NCBI GenBank assembly: GCA_031288615.1
Contig: JAITRC010000004.1
Span: 43,335 to 107,334 of the forward strand
DNA: 64,000 bases
Origin: Tannerellaceae bacterium
GTDB lineage: Bacteria > Bacteroidota > Bacteroidia > Bacteroidales > Tannerellaceae
Direction: 5' to 3'
The notes below the pieces were generated by a model. The model worked only from the letters and a program-made list of their open reading frames with translations, did not search any database and was not told the DNA's origin. The position numbers and the translations under genes were made by a program. Shown here piece by piece: positions 52,632-60,438 of the stretch. Each line of letters begins with the position of its first letter. Within the stretch, counting starts at the first letter, position 1.

Positions 52632-53849
52632 ATGGTAACAAAAGTTTTACACACTCCCTACGAGAAAAAGGACGTACATAACGCCCTCTCAATGCCTGTC
52701 TATGACAACGTCGCCTTTGAATTTGATACCGCCGAGGCGATGGAAAAAGCCTTCTGCGGGAAAAGTGCCGACCATACCTACTCGCGTATCACGAACCCCA
52801 CCGTCCAGTACTTTGAAAAGCGTGTTCGCACGATGACCGGCGCGGCAAGCGTCACTGCCTTAAGCTCCGGCATGGCGGCTATCAGTAATACGCTCCTTAA
52901 CATCGCTTACCAGGGGTCGAATATCGTCACTTCCGCACACCTTTTCGGGAATACATACTCTTTCCTCACCAACACGCTCGGTAAGCTCGGTGTCGAAACC
53001 CGTTTCTGTAACCTTTCCGATCCCGATGAAGTACGCCGCGCCGTAGATGGGAAAACTTGTTGCATCTTCCTTGAGATCATCACCAATCCGCAACAGGAAG
53101 TGGCCGACCTCAAAACGCTCTCCGCCATTGGCGAAGCTCAAGGGGTGCCCCTTATTGCAGATACGACTATCGTCCCCTTCACCGCCTTCTGCGCTGCAGA
53201 CTTTGGTGTCCATCTTGACCTCATCTCCTCCACCAAATATATCTCCGGTGGAGCTACCAGCCTCGGCGGGCTTATCATTGATTACGGTAACTTCTCCTGG
53301 AAACAATCCCCCGTGCTGGCTTCACAAATCAAAACCGCCGGTGAAAAAAATGCTTTTACCGCACGCCTGCGTACAGAGGTGCACCGCAATATCGGTGCCT
53401 ATATGACCCCACACGCTGCCTACATGCAGTCGCTCGGACTGGAAACCCTTGACCTCCGTTTCCGGCAGCAAGCTACCACTTGTCTGCACCTGGCGCAACG
53501 CCTCCGGACGCTTCACGGTATCACCGCCGTCAATTACACCGGTCTCGAAGATAACCCTTACCATGCGCTCAGCCTCGCACAATTCGGCGCACTCCCCGGT
53601 GCCATGCTGACCCTCGACCTCCCCTCACGGGAACACTGTTTCGCCTTCATGAACCGCCTACGGCTTATCCGAAGAGCCACCAACCTTTTTGACCACAAAA
53701 CCCTCGCCATACACCCCGCCAGTACCATCTTCGGTACCTTCTCCGACGAACAACGGCAAAGTATGGATGTCAGCCAACAGACCATCCGGCTCTCTGTCGG
53801 CCTCGAAACCGTCGACGCCCTCTTTGAAGACATCTCCCAAGCCCTCTAA
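52632..53849 (+). CDS. Cys/Met metabolism PLP enzyme (O-acetylhomoserine sulfhydrylase-like)
   Basis: 405 residues. Cystathionine gamma-synthase family, fold type I. Landmarks: FEFDTAEAMEKAFCGKSADHTYSRITNPTV at the N-terminus, ALSSGMAAISNTLL, LIADTTIVPF, and the PLP lysine in SSTKYISGGATSLGG. The C-terminal LIRRATNLFDHKTLAIHPAST and VRLSVGLE-like end (seen as IRLSVGLETVDALFEDI) complete the fold. The family members MetY, MetZ and MetB share these motifs; the short insert pattern fits a direct sulfhydrylase making homocysteine, but substrate choice is inferred. It lies 21 bp after ribE and 22 bp before ftsK. Confidence 0.88.
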   Translation: MVTKVLHTPYEKKDVHNALSMPVYDNVAFEFDTAEAMEKAFCGKSADHTYSRITNPTVQYFEKRVRTMTGAASVTALSSGMAAISNTLLNIAYQGSNIVTSAHLFGNTYSFLTNTLGKLGVETRFCNLSDPDEVRRAVDGKTCCIFLEIITNPQQEVADLKTLSAIGEAQGVPLIADTTIVPFTAFCAADFGVHLDLISSTKYISGGATSLGGLIIDYGNFSWKQSPVLASQIKTAGEKNAFTARLRTEVHRNIGAYMTPHAAYMQSLGLETLDLRFRQQATTCLHLAQRLRTLHGITAVNYTGLEDNPYHALSLAQFGALPGAMLTLDLPSREHCFAFMNRLRLIRRATNLFDHKTLAIHPASTIFGTFSDEQRQSMDVSQQTIRLSVGLETVDALFEDISQAL

Positions 53850-53871
53850 ACCAACCTTCACCCTCCGCACC

Positions 53872-56211
53872 GTGGCAAAGAAAAGCCCTGCTCCTCCCCT
53901 TAAAGAAGTTTTCGCCGACGAACGCACCCATTATATTATAGGGCTTGTCTTCTGTATATTTGCTTTCTACCTACTGCTGGCCTTCGCGTCTTTTCTCTTT
54001 TCACAAGGAGCCGACCAAAGCGCCGTCAGCAGCCTTCCCCTCGGCAACGTCATCGCCGACCATTACGCTCTGCGCAACTGGGGTGGAGCCTGCGGTGCTT
54101 ACCTATCCGACCTCTTCATCAATAGGGGCTTCGGGATACCCTCCTTCATCATCCTTGCTTTCTTGTTCATACTCGGTGGACGGTTGATGGGACTTAACAA
54201 ACAGCCCATCCTCAAACGCTTCCTCTTTTGTACCTCCTCCCTTATCTGGTGTTCCATCTTCCTCGCCTTCGTTTTCGCCCGCACTTCCGAAAATACTTTC
54301 CTCTACCCTGGCGGGAAACATGGACACGCCGTCACACTCCTCCTGACATCCACACTCGGCAGTCTCGGCCTTGCCCTCTTCCTTTTAGCCACTTTCCTGG
54401 TCATCGCCATCTTCTCCTCCTCACGCACGATCCCTATCCTCCGTACACTCCTCTCCTCCCCCTTCCGACTCAAACGGCACCTCTCGAAGACAAAAGCCGG
54501 TGCACACACCGTCAAAAAGCTCCCAATCGCGCCCCCTCTTACCCAATCCGAACCTCCCGACGACGATCTTCCCATCTCTGACGACGATCTTCCCATCTCT
54601 GACGATGATTCCTTCCAGGTGATTGTCCCTCCTGACGAGGAAACTTTTCACGTGATCGTTCCTTCCGACCCTGAAACTTACTCCCCCCTCAACGAACTCG
54701 GTGAGTATGACCCCACCCTTGACCTCTCCCTCTTCCGTAACCCTAACCTCGACCTCCTCAAGCATTATGACAACGATGACCGGCAGGTGGATATGGACGA
54801 ACAAAATGCCAACAAGGATAACATCAAACAAACGCTCCTTAACTTCAGCATCGGCATCACTTCTATCCAAGCTACCGTCGGCCCCACTATCACCCTCTAC
54901 GAAGTAGTCCCCGAAGCCGGTGTCCGTATCTCCAAAATACGTAACCTCGAAGATGACATCGCCCTCTCCCTCAAAGCACTCGGCATACGTATCATCGCAC
55001 CCATGCCCGGTAAGGGCACCATCGGCATTGAAGTGCCTAACAAGAATCCCCAGATCGTCTCCATGCAATCCATCCTCTCCTCACGACGCTTCCAGGAATG
55101 CCGTTTCGACCTACCCATCGCTCTGGGCAAAACTATCTCCAACGAAATTTTCCTCTTTGACCTCTGTAAAATGCCCCACCTCCTCGTCGCAGGGGCTACC
55201 GGACAAGGCAAATCCGTCGGGCTAAACGCCATCATCACCTCCCTCCTTTACAAAAAGCACCCCGCTGAACTTAAATTCGTCCTCGTCGACCCCAAAATGG
55301 TCGAGTTCAGCATCTATGCCGAAATTGAACGGCATTACCTGGCCAAACTCCCCGACGCCGAAAAAGCCATTATCACCGACGTCACCAAAGTCGTCTACAC
55401 CCTCAACTCCCTCTGCTCCGAAATGGACGAACGGTACGACCTCCTCATGAAAGCCCATACCCGCAACGTCAAAGAGTATAATGACAAGTTCCGGCAACGA
55501 CGACTCAATCCCGAAAAGGGACACCGCTTCATGCCCTACATCGTCGTTATCATTGATGAGTTTGGTGACCTCATCATGACCGCCGGCAAAGAAATCGAAC
55601 TCCCCATCGCACGTATCGCCCAAAAGGCTCGCGCCGTGGGCATTCACATGATCATTGCCACACAACGACCCTCCGTCAACATCATCACCGGCACCATCAA
55701 AGCCAACTTCCCTGCACGTATAGCCTTCCGCGTCTCTTCCATGATTGACTCCCGCACCATCCTCGACGCACCCGGCGCTAACCAACTTATCGGCCGCGGC
55801 GACCTCCTCTTTTCGCAAGGTAGTGAGATGGTTCGGGTACAATGTGCTTTCATTGACACCCCCGAAGTCGAGCAAATCTCCAATTACATCGGTGATCAGG
55901 TTGGCTTCCCCACCGCACACCTCCTTCCCGAATATCATCCCGACGGTGAAGATGACAATAAACTCGCCGACGTTGACCTCACCGACCGTGACCCTCTCTT
56001 TGATGACTCCGCTCGGCTCCTCGTCACCTCTCAGCAAGGTTCCACTTCCCTCATCCAACGCAAGTTCTCCATCGGCTACAACCGCGCCGGACGTATCATG
56101 GATCAGCTTGAGAAAGCCGGCGTCGTCGGCCCTTTTGAAGGCAGCAAGCCTCGACAAATCCTCATCCAAGACCCCCTCTCCCTCGAAAATCTCCTCGCTT
56201 CGCTCGGTTAA
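53872..56211 (+). CDS. ftsK: DNA translocase FtsK/SpoIIIE
   Basis: 779 residues from GTG at 53872. The frame is open further upstream but there it only mirrors the sulfhydrylase gene. Four transmembrane helices lie in the first 200 residues (LVFCIFAFYLLLAFASFLF and others). An acidic linker with a tandem repeat (DDDLPIS) follows. The motor has Walker A GATGQGKSVGL near residue 440, VDPKMVEFSIYAEIE, and VVIIDEFGDLIMTAGKEIE. The C-terminal gamma domain (LVTSQQGSTSLIQRKFSIGYNRAGRIMDQLE) reads KOPS-type orienting sequences. FtsK clears and resolves chromosome ends at the division septum. Confidence 0.95.
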   Translation: MAKKSPAPPLKEVFADERTHYIIGLVFCIFAFYLLLAFASFLFSQGADQSAVSSLPLGNVIADHYALRNWGGACGAYLSDLFINRGFGIPSFIILAFLFILGGRLMGLNKQPILKRFLFCTSSLIWCSIFLAFVFARTSENTFLYPGGKHGHAVTLLLTSTLGSLGLALFLLATFLVIAIFSSSRTIPILRTLLSSPFRLKRHLSKTKAGAHTVKKLPIAPPLTQSEPPDDDLPISDDDLPISDDDSFQVIVPPDEETFHVIVPSDPETYSPLNELGEYDPTLDLSLFRNPNLDLLKHYDNDDRQVDMDEQNANKDNIKQTLLNFSIGITSIQATVGPTITLYEVVPEAGVRISKIRNLEDDIALSLKALGIRIIAPMPGKGTIGIEVPNKNPQIVSMQSILSSRRFQECRFDLPIALGKTISNEIFLFDLCKMPHLLVAGATGQGKSVGLNAIITSLLYKKHPAELKFVLVDPKMVEFSIYAEIERHYLAKLPDAEKAIITDVTKVVYTLNSLCSEMDERYDLLMKAHTRNVKEYNDKFRQRRLNPEKGHRFMPYIVVIIDEFGDLIMTAGKEIELPIARIAQKARAVGIHMIIATQRPSVNIITGTIKANFPARIAFRVSSMIDSRTILDAPGANQLIGRGDLLFSQGSEMVRVQCAFIDTPEVEQISNYIGDQVGFPTAHLLPEYHPDGEDDNKLADVDLTDRDPLFDDSARLLVTSQQGSTSLIQRKFSIGYNRAGRIMDQLEKAGVVGPFEGSKPRQILIQDPLSLENLLASLG
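54559..54609. repeat. 21-bp tandem repeat in the ftsK linker
   Basis: Two exact 21-bp units (54559-54579 and 54580-54600) plus the start of a third encode the acidic DDDLPIS repeat in the linker between membrane and motor domains. Confidence 0.9.
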
Positions 56212-56246
56212 TTCACTACCCTCATTGTTTTTTCGGAGGGAAGTTT

Positions 56247-56254
56247 TACCTTCG
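56247..56254 (+). promoter_or_regulatory. Putative -7 element for tRNA-Pro
   Basis: TACCTTCG followed by CGCC, 23 bp before the tRNA, identical to the variant in front of tRNA-Thr. Confidence 0.45.
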
Positions 56255-56277
56255 CGCCGTCTTTATTGATTGGGTAG

Positions 56278-56352
56278 CGGGGTGTAGCTCAGCCCGGTTA
56301 GAGTACGCGTCTGGGGGGCGTGTGGTCGGACGTTCGAATCGTCTCACCCCGA
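56278..56352 (+). tRNA. tRNA-Pro (anticodon GGG)
   Basis: Acceptor CGGGGTG pairs with CACCCCG; D arm GCTC...GAGT; anticodon arm CGCGT-CTGGGGG-GCGTG gives GGG; T arm GGACG-TTCGAAT-CGTCT (one G-U pair). Discriminator A. CCA is not encoded. Confidence 0.95.
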
Positions 56353-56360
56353 CAGTCAAG

Positions 56361-56391
56361 CGGGTGGTTGCACAGCCACCCGTTTTTCTTT
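56361..56391 (+). terminator. Intrinsic terminator after tRNA-Pro
   Basis: Stem CGGGTGG/CCACCCG around an 8-base loop is followed by TTTTTCTTTT. It starts 8 bp after the tRNA and separates it from rlmN. Confidence 0.9.
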
Positions 56392-56409
56392 TAATCTTAT
56401 TCGCTTGAC

Positions 56410-57540
56410 ATGGAGAAAATTTCCCTGAGCGGGATGACCCTGGATGAACTGCAAACCGTTGCCGACAAAGCGGGGTTGGCGCGGTATGCCGCAGCACAGA
56501 TCGCCCACCGGCTCTACCGGTGCCACGCGCTGACGATTGCCGAAATGGCTGAACTTCCCGCAAAAAAACGCGCCTGGCTCGAAGAGCGCTATCACGTTGG
56601 ACGGCAGTCCCCTATTGACGCTCTACCCTCCACCGACGGCGCAGTAAAATATCTCTTTGCTCCCGCAAAACCCGCCGCCGGCAGACGCATCGAAACCGTC
56701 TTCATCCCCGCCGCCGACAGAGGTACCCTCTGTTTGTCCTCACAGTTAGGATGCCGGATGGGATGCCGCTTCTGCATGACCGGACGTTCAGGCTTCCACG
56801 GAAACCTCTCACCTAACGAAATCTTAAACCAACTCACCGCCTTGGATGAGTTTGGCAAAGGACTCGTCACCAACGCCGTCTTTATGGGCATGGGCGAACC
56901 TATGGACAACATCGAACCCGTCCTGAAAGTTCTGAATATCCTCACTGCCCAATGGGGCTACGGATGGAGTAGCCGGAGGATCACCGTCTCCACCGTAGGA
57001 ACGCCTGAAGCTGGATTCAGGCGCTTCTTAGCTGAAAGCAAAGCTCGATTGGCCGTAAGCCTTCACTCCCCTTTTGCCGCCGAACGCGCCGAATGGGTCC
57101 CCGCCGAACGTGTTTTCCCTGTCAAAGAACTCATTGCCCTCCTGAAAAAATATGACTTCGGATACCAACGCCGCATCTCCTTTGAGTACATCCTTTTCAA
57201 GGGAATGAATGACAGCCAAGCTCATGTCAAGGAACTTGGGAGGCTACTTCGTGCCATCGGTGGCAGGGTGAACGTCATTGGATATCACCCTATACCCGGC
57301 AAGGATGGTGGGTTTGAGAGCCCTTCGGTAGAGCAAATGGAAGAGTTTTGCAACCAACTGAATGCCGCCGGACTCAACGCCACACTCCGCGCCTCTCGTG
57401 GTGTAGACATCCATGCCGCCTGCGGACTCCTCTCCCCAGCCCCACATAAAAAAGGCTGCTCCGTGGCATTCCGGAGCAGCCCTGACACAGAAAAAGTAAC
57501 GGCCGCAGTGCCGGGTAGTAGCACCACAGCCTCGGGTTAA
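56410..57540 (+). CDS. rlmN: 23S rRNA (adenine-2503-C2)-methyltransferase, with extra tail
   Basis: 376 residues. Radical SAM enzyme that methylates C2 of A2503 in 23S rRNA and A37 in some tRNAs. The 4Fe-4S cysteines are in CRMGCRFC (near residue 115). Other motifs are FMGMGEPMDN, ITVSTVGT, RLAVSLHSPF and NVIGYHPIPG. The second catalytic Cys sits in HAACGLL near residue 338, so the mechanism is intact. The enzyme normally ends just after this point. Here about 35 further residues read through a strong hairpin that serves as terminator for the opposite gene, and the frame ends 4 bp inside that gene. Confidence 0.93.
   Translation: MEKISLSGMTLDELQTVADKAGLARYAAAQIAHRLYRCHALTIAEMAELPAKKRAWLEERYHVGRQSPIDALPSTDGAVKYLFAPAKPAAGRRIETVFIPAADRGTLCLSSQLGCRMGCRFCMTGRSGFHGNLSPNEILNQLTALDEFGKGLVTNAVFMGMGEPMDNIEPVLKVLNILTAQWGYGWSSRRITVSTVGTPEAGFRRFLAESKARLAVSLHSPFAAERAEWVPAERVFPVKELIALLKKYDFGYQRRISFEYILFKGMNDSQAHVKELGRLLRAIGGRVNVIGYHPIPGKDGGFESPSVEQMEEFCNQLNAAGLNATLRASRGVDIHAACGLLSPAPHKKGCSVAFRSSPDTEKVTAAVPGSSTTASG
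57454..57481 (-). terminator. Intrinsic terminator of the metallophosphatase gene, inside rlmN
   Basis: A perfect 10-bp stem, GGCTGCTCCG with CGGAGCAGCC, has an 8-base loop. On the minus strand it is followed by TTTTTT (plus-strand A run 57448-57453). It lies about 56 bp past the stop of the minus-strand gene and within the rlmN reading frame. Confidence 0.88.
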
Positions 57541-59441
57541 GGTTTAACTACAAGCCTTTCGGCATATTGCTGGGATCCCGTCCGGACGGTAATGAGATAG
57601 ATACCCACAGGGATACCCGTGAGGTTAAGCATATTGCCTCGCTGAGAAAGTATTCGGGTGCCGGAGAATGTATACAGACGGACGTCTTCTACAACTTCAC
57701 TTGTTTCGATGCGTAGTAGGCGATGGCCTGCCGGATGAAGTTTCAGTCCCGAATTACGGACTTCTTCTATCCCCTGCTTACTGCCGCTACGGACAATATG
57801 GATGGAGTCAAACAGGCTGGCCTGACCTTCGGAGTCCACGGTATACGTGCTCAGCGTAATCGCTTCGAGGCTAACGTGGACGTGGCTGAACGTCGGTAAC
57901 CCCGTCTGACCGAATCGGCTGAACATGTCGAAGTAATTCGTGATTCCGTGCTTGTTGATGGCGTTATCCATCTCTTCCCGCGAGCGGGGGGTGTATTTCT
58001 TCAACCCCGCCGAGTTGTTCAGAAAGTAGACCATCCCACGCGTAACGTCAAACCTTCCCCCTGACCACCCCGTCATGTTCGGTGTGTATTTCTTCTCGCT
58101 GTCGCGAGGCACCGGCTCCGACCATGTCCTCTCGCTCACCGCATTACCCACCAAGCTATATTCCGTCTCATGAGTCGTCACCACCCCTATTGCCTCATAG
58201 ATATGGTCATGTCCCTGTAGGGCCAGGTCTATCCCCAACCGCTCAAACACCTTCGCGAAACGATGACGAACCGTTTTCCCGTCGCTGTCATCTTGATGAG
58301 ATGAGCTACCCGTGAAAACAGTCTTGTGGTACGTGACGATACGCCATTTGACCTCAGGATGGTTCACTACCTGCTCTTCCATCCAACTCTCAAGTGCCTG
58401 AAAATAAACTTCCCCCTTGCGATAGTCCTCAAAATTGATGACCATGAATAGTGCCTCTCCACACACAAAGGAGTAGACCGTACCCTCCATCGCCGTACCC
58501 TTTCCACCCGCACCGAAGGTAGCGTTGAATGAACGGTCGGTATTAAAGTGGTGGAATAGGTTACTGTATGGGGAGGTGTCGTGATTGCCCTGTACGGGAA
58601 CAACCGGTAGCTGTAGCCACGTAGACTGCATCCGTTCGAACCACTGCTCCCATTCCCACTCGGAGTTATCGTCATAATAGGTGCTCTCTCCTTCGTAGAC
58701 CCCTTTGTTCGATTCAATCAGGTCTCCCGAACAGAGTAGAAACGATGCTCCCGGTACAAGGCTATGGGCCGCCGAAACCGTGCGCGCTGAAACGTCGAAA
58801 TAGCTCTCTTTCATCGCTTGCGTGTCCGCGATGTAGATAAAATCAAAGTCACCTCCGTCCGACTTGGCCGTGCGGAAACTCCCCGTGCGGAAACTCCCCG
58901 CTTTACCCACCCTATATGAGTAGAGCGTGTCCGCATGAAGACCCGTCAGAAGCACCTTATGACTGACGTAGCTCCGTTTCTCATGGAGCTCGAAAACATC
59001 CGTAAGTTCTTCGTTAACCCGATTATTATAATTCATATCGGTGACATCCGTCTCAGCAGCATCAATGCGTCCCGCATTCGCGAACCCGACCACTGTAGAA
59101 TCCCCTTCCACCCATTCCATGTAGTGTCCTTTTTCTCCCGCATTGGTGTACCATGTTACGCCCATCTGGGTACATGGATCCCCATTGACACTGGACACAA
59201 TATTGAATGGCTGTTCCTTGGGTTGAAGCAGTGACAGGGCTTCTTCTACTCCCTGACCCGCCGCAAGAGCACGTTTGTAGAGTGTCCATGATGGGGTTGT
59301 GTAGTCCGCCGGAATAAGTTCACCTCCAGGGCTGGCAAGGGACGGAGCGACGCTCCCTACCGCTGACAGGATACTGCCATGCCCCAACAAACCTATTCCC
59401 CCAGCATACAGCCCTGACTTAATAAATTCTCTCTTCTTCAT
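57537..59441 (-). CDS. Secreted metallophosphatase (purple acid phosphatase-like) with T9SS tail
   Basis: 634 residues. The N-terminal signal (KKREFIKSGLYAGGIGLLG) looks like a Sec or weak Tat signal. A fibronectin-like N-terminal domain (MGVTWYTNAGE...) precedes the calcineurin-type metal site, with the motifs in order: IADTQ, CSGDLIESN, QGNHD, TYHKTVF and GHDHIYE. All dinuclear metal ligands seem present. The C-terminus (RLYTFSGTRILSQRGN...GIYLITVRTGSQQYAERLVVKP) is a T9SS sorting tail, so the enzyme is probably at the cell surface. A 5-residue duplication (GSFRTGSFRT) comes from a 15-bp tandem repeat at 58870-58899. It probably frees phosphate or hydrolyses phosphodiesters outside the cell. 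Confidence 0.9.
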   Translation of the reverse strand: MKKREFIKSGLYAGGIGLLGHGSILSAVGSVAPSLASPGGELIPADYTTPSWTLYKRALAAGQGVEEALSLLQPKEQPFNIVSSVNGDPCTQMGVTWYTNAGEKGHYMEWVEGDSTVVGFANAGRIDAAETDVTDMNYNNRVNEELTDVFELHEKRSYVSHKVLLTGLHADTLYSYRVGKAGSFRTGSFRTAKSDGGDFDFIYIADTQAMKESYFDVSARTVSAAHSLVPGASFLLCSGDLIESNKGVYEGESTYYDDNSEWEWEQWFERMQSTWLQLPVVPVQGNHDTSPYSNLFHHFNTDRSFNATFGAGGKGTAMEGTVYSFVCGEALFMVINFEDYRKGEVYFQALESWMEEQVVNHPEVKWRIVTYHKTVFTGSSSHQDDSDGKTVRHRFAKVFERLGIDLALQGHDHIYEAIGVVTTHETEYSLVGNAVSERTWSEPVPRDSEKKYTPNMTGWSGGRFDVTRGMVYFLNNSAGLKKYTPRSREEMDNAINKHGITNYFDMFSRFGQTGLPTFSHVHVSLEAITLSTYTVDSEGQASLFDSIHIVRSGSKQGIEEVRNSGLKLHPAGHRLLRIETSEVVEDVRLYTFSGTRILSQRGNMLNLTGIPVGIYLITVRTGSQQYAERLVVKP

Positions 59442-59489
59442 ACTTCAGACTTTTACTTCAACATTTATTTGTTGTCCTTTTTCTCGACG

Positions 59490-59497
59490 CAAACGTA
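59490..59497 (-). promoter_or_regulatory. Putative -7 element for the metallophosphatase
   Basis: Reads TACGTTTG followed by CGTCG on the minus strand, about 49 bp before the start at 59441. Confidence 0.55.
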
Positions 59498-59589
59498 GGC
59501 GCAACCGGTGACGGAAGAATGACGAAAAAGTTACGTTTCTGTAAAGCCCTCCATCCATCTCAATTTGAGGCGCTCTTGTTTTTATAGCT

Positions 59590-59597
59590 TATCTTTA
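59590..59597 (+). promoter_or_regulatory. Possible -7 element for the gene at 59602
   Basis: TATCTTTA ends 4 bp before the GTG start, so a transcript from here would have almost no leader. One base off consensus. Confidence 0.4.
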
Positions 59598-59601
59598 CCC
59601 T

Positions 59602-60429
59602 GTGATTCAAAAAAGCAAACTGGCTATTCTTTTAGCGTTCCGGCTATTCTTGGCGACGGCTTCTCGCAACGCCGATGCCAACAATCTCTTCCCGCTAACG
59701 GAGGTCTGCCAAATGAAGTTCGCCGGTGCCACTGTCTTACGTTCTTCCTTGACCAACCCTTCTCTCGTCGCCGAACAGAACGCTCCCTCTGCCGCCTTCT
59801 CCCTCGTTGACCATTACCAATTAAAAGAATTGCTCTACCTGACCGCCGGTATTGTCTATCCCAATATTTTCCTCCCCTTTGCTGTGCATGCTCAGACCTT
59901 CGGCTTCGATGACTTTCGCGAATCTCTTTTTCGACTTGCCGTAGGACGTAAGCTCGGTGAACACTGGACCCTGGGTGCCGCCGCTCAATATGCCCTCTTG
60001 CAGACGCTGCTGTTTGATGAACAAGGCCATTGCCTTTCGGCTGACCTTGGCCTCAGGTTTGCTCCCTCCGAACGCTTTGCTGCAGGGCTTGCGCTCTCCA
60101 ATATTGAGGCCGTTTCCTTCGGACAAGGATCCCTCGCGATGGCCGCTGGTTCCTGGCAGGCTCAGGCCGGTATTGATTGGGGTATTGTCGATAAACTACA
60201 CCTCCTAACCGCTATCTCTTCTGCGCAGTATACCCCCTTCAGCGGTAATATAGCCCTGGAATTTGCTTTTGACCATACCTTCACTCTCAGTGGTGGGATT
60301 AGAACTAACCCCTGGCTGACCACCTTTGGTGCCACTTACACAAACAACCGCTTTGTAATTGATGTTGCCACCTCCGTCCACCCTATTCTGGGTCTGAGTG
60401 GCGGCGTCGGACTCTCAATTTATTTTTGA
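59602..60429 (+). CDS. Predicted outer-membrane beta-barrel protein (PorV/PorQ-like)
   Basis: 275 residues from GTG at 59602. A signal peptide (LAILLAFRLFLATASRNADA) is followed by alternating short strands rich in Gly, Ala and aromatic residues, ending GLSGGVGLSIYF with a terminal Phe as is common for barrels. The start of the mature part (MKFAGATVLRSSLTNPSLVAE) resembles the FadL/PorV/PorQ group of T9SS-associated barrels, where LTNPS-type motifs recur. This is a resemblance, not a firm assignment. It precedes an HhH-domain barrel gene by 9 bp, a pairing seen in Bacteroidota. Confidence 0.68.
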   Translation: MIQKSKLAILLAFRLFLATASRNADANNLFPLTEVCQMKFAGATVLRSSLTNPSLVAEQNAPSAAFSLVDHYQLKELLYLTAGIVYPNIFLPFAVHAQTFGFDDFRESLFRLAVGRKLGEHWTLGAAAQYALLQTLLFDEQGHCLSADLGLRFAPSERFAAGLALSNIEAVSFGQGSLAMAAGSWQAQAGIDWGIVDKLHLLTAISSAQYTPFSGNIALEFAFDHTFTLSGGIRTNPWLTTFGATYTNNRFVIDVATSVHPILGLSGGVGLSIYF

Positions 60430-60438
60430 GCTATTCTC

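Noticed and set aside
52500..52640. SAM or FMN riboswitch near ribE or the sulfhydrylase gene
   Set aside because: Gaps before both genes are 0 and 21 bp, too short for a riboswitch, and no conserved core was seen upstream of the TSCPD gene.
53689..53871. Earlier start for ftsK within the sulfhydrylase gene
   Set aside because: It would add a Ser/Pro/Thr-rich segment mirroring the other gene. GTG 53872 gives the expected short cytoplasmic end before the first membrane helix.
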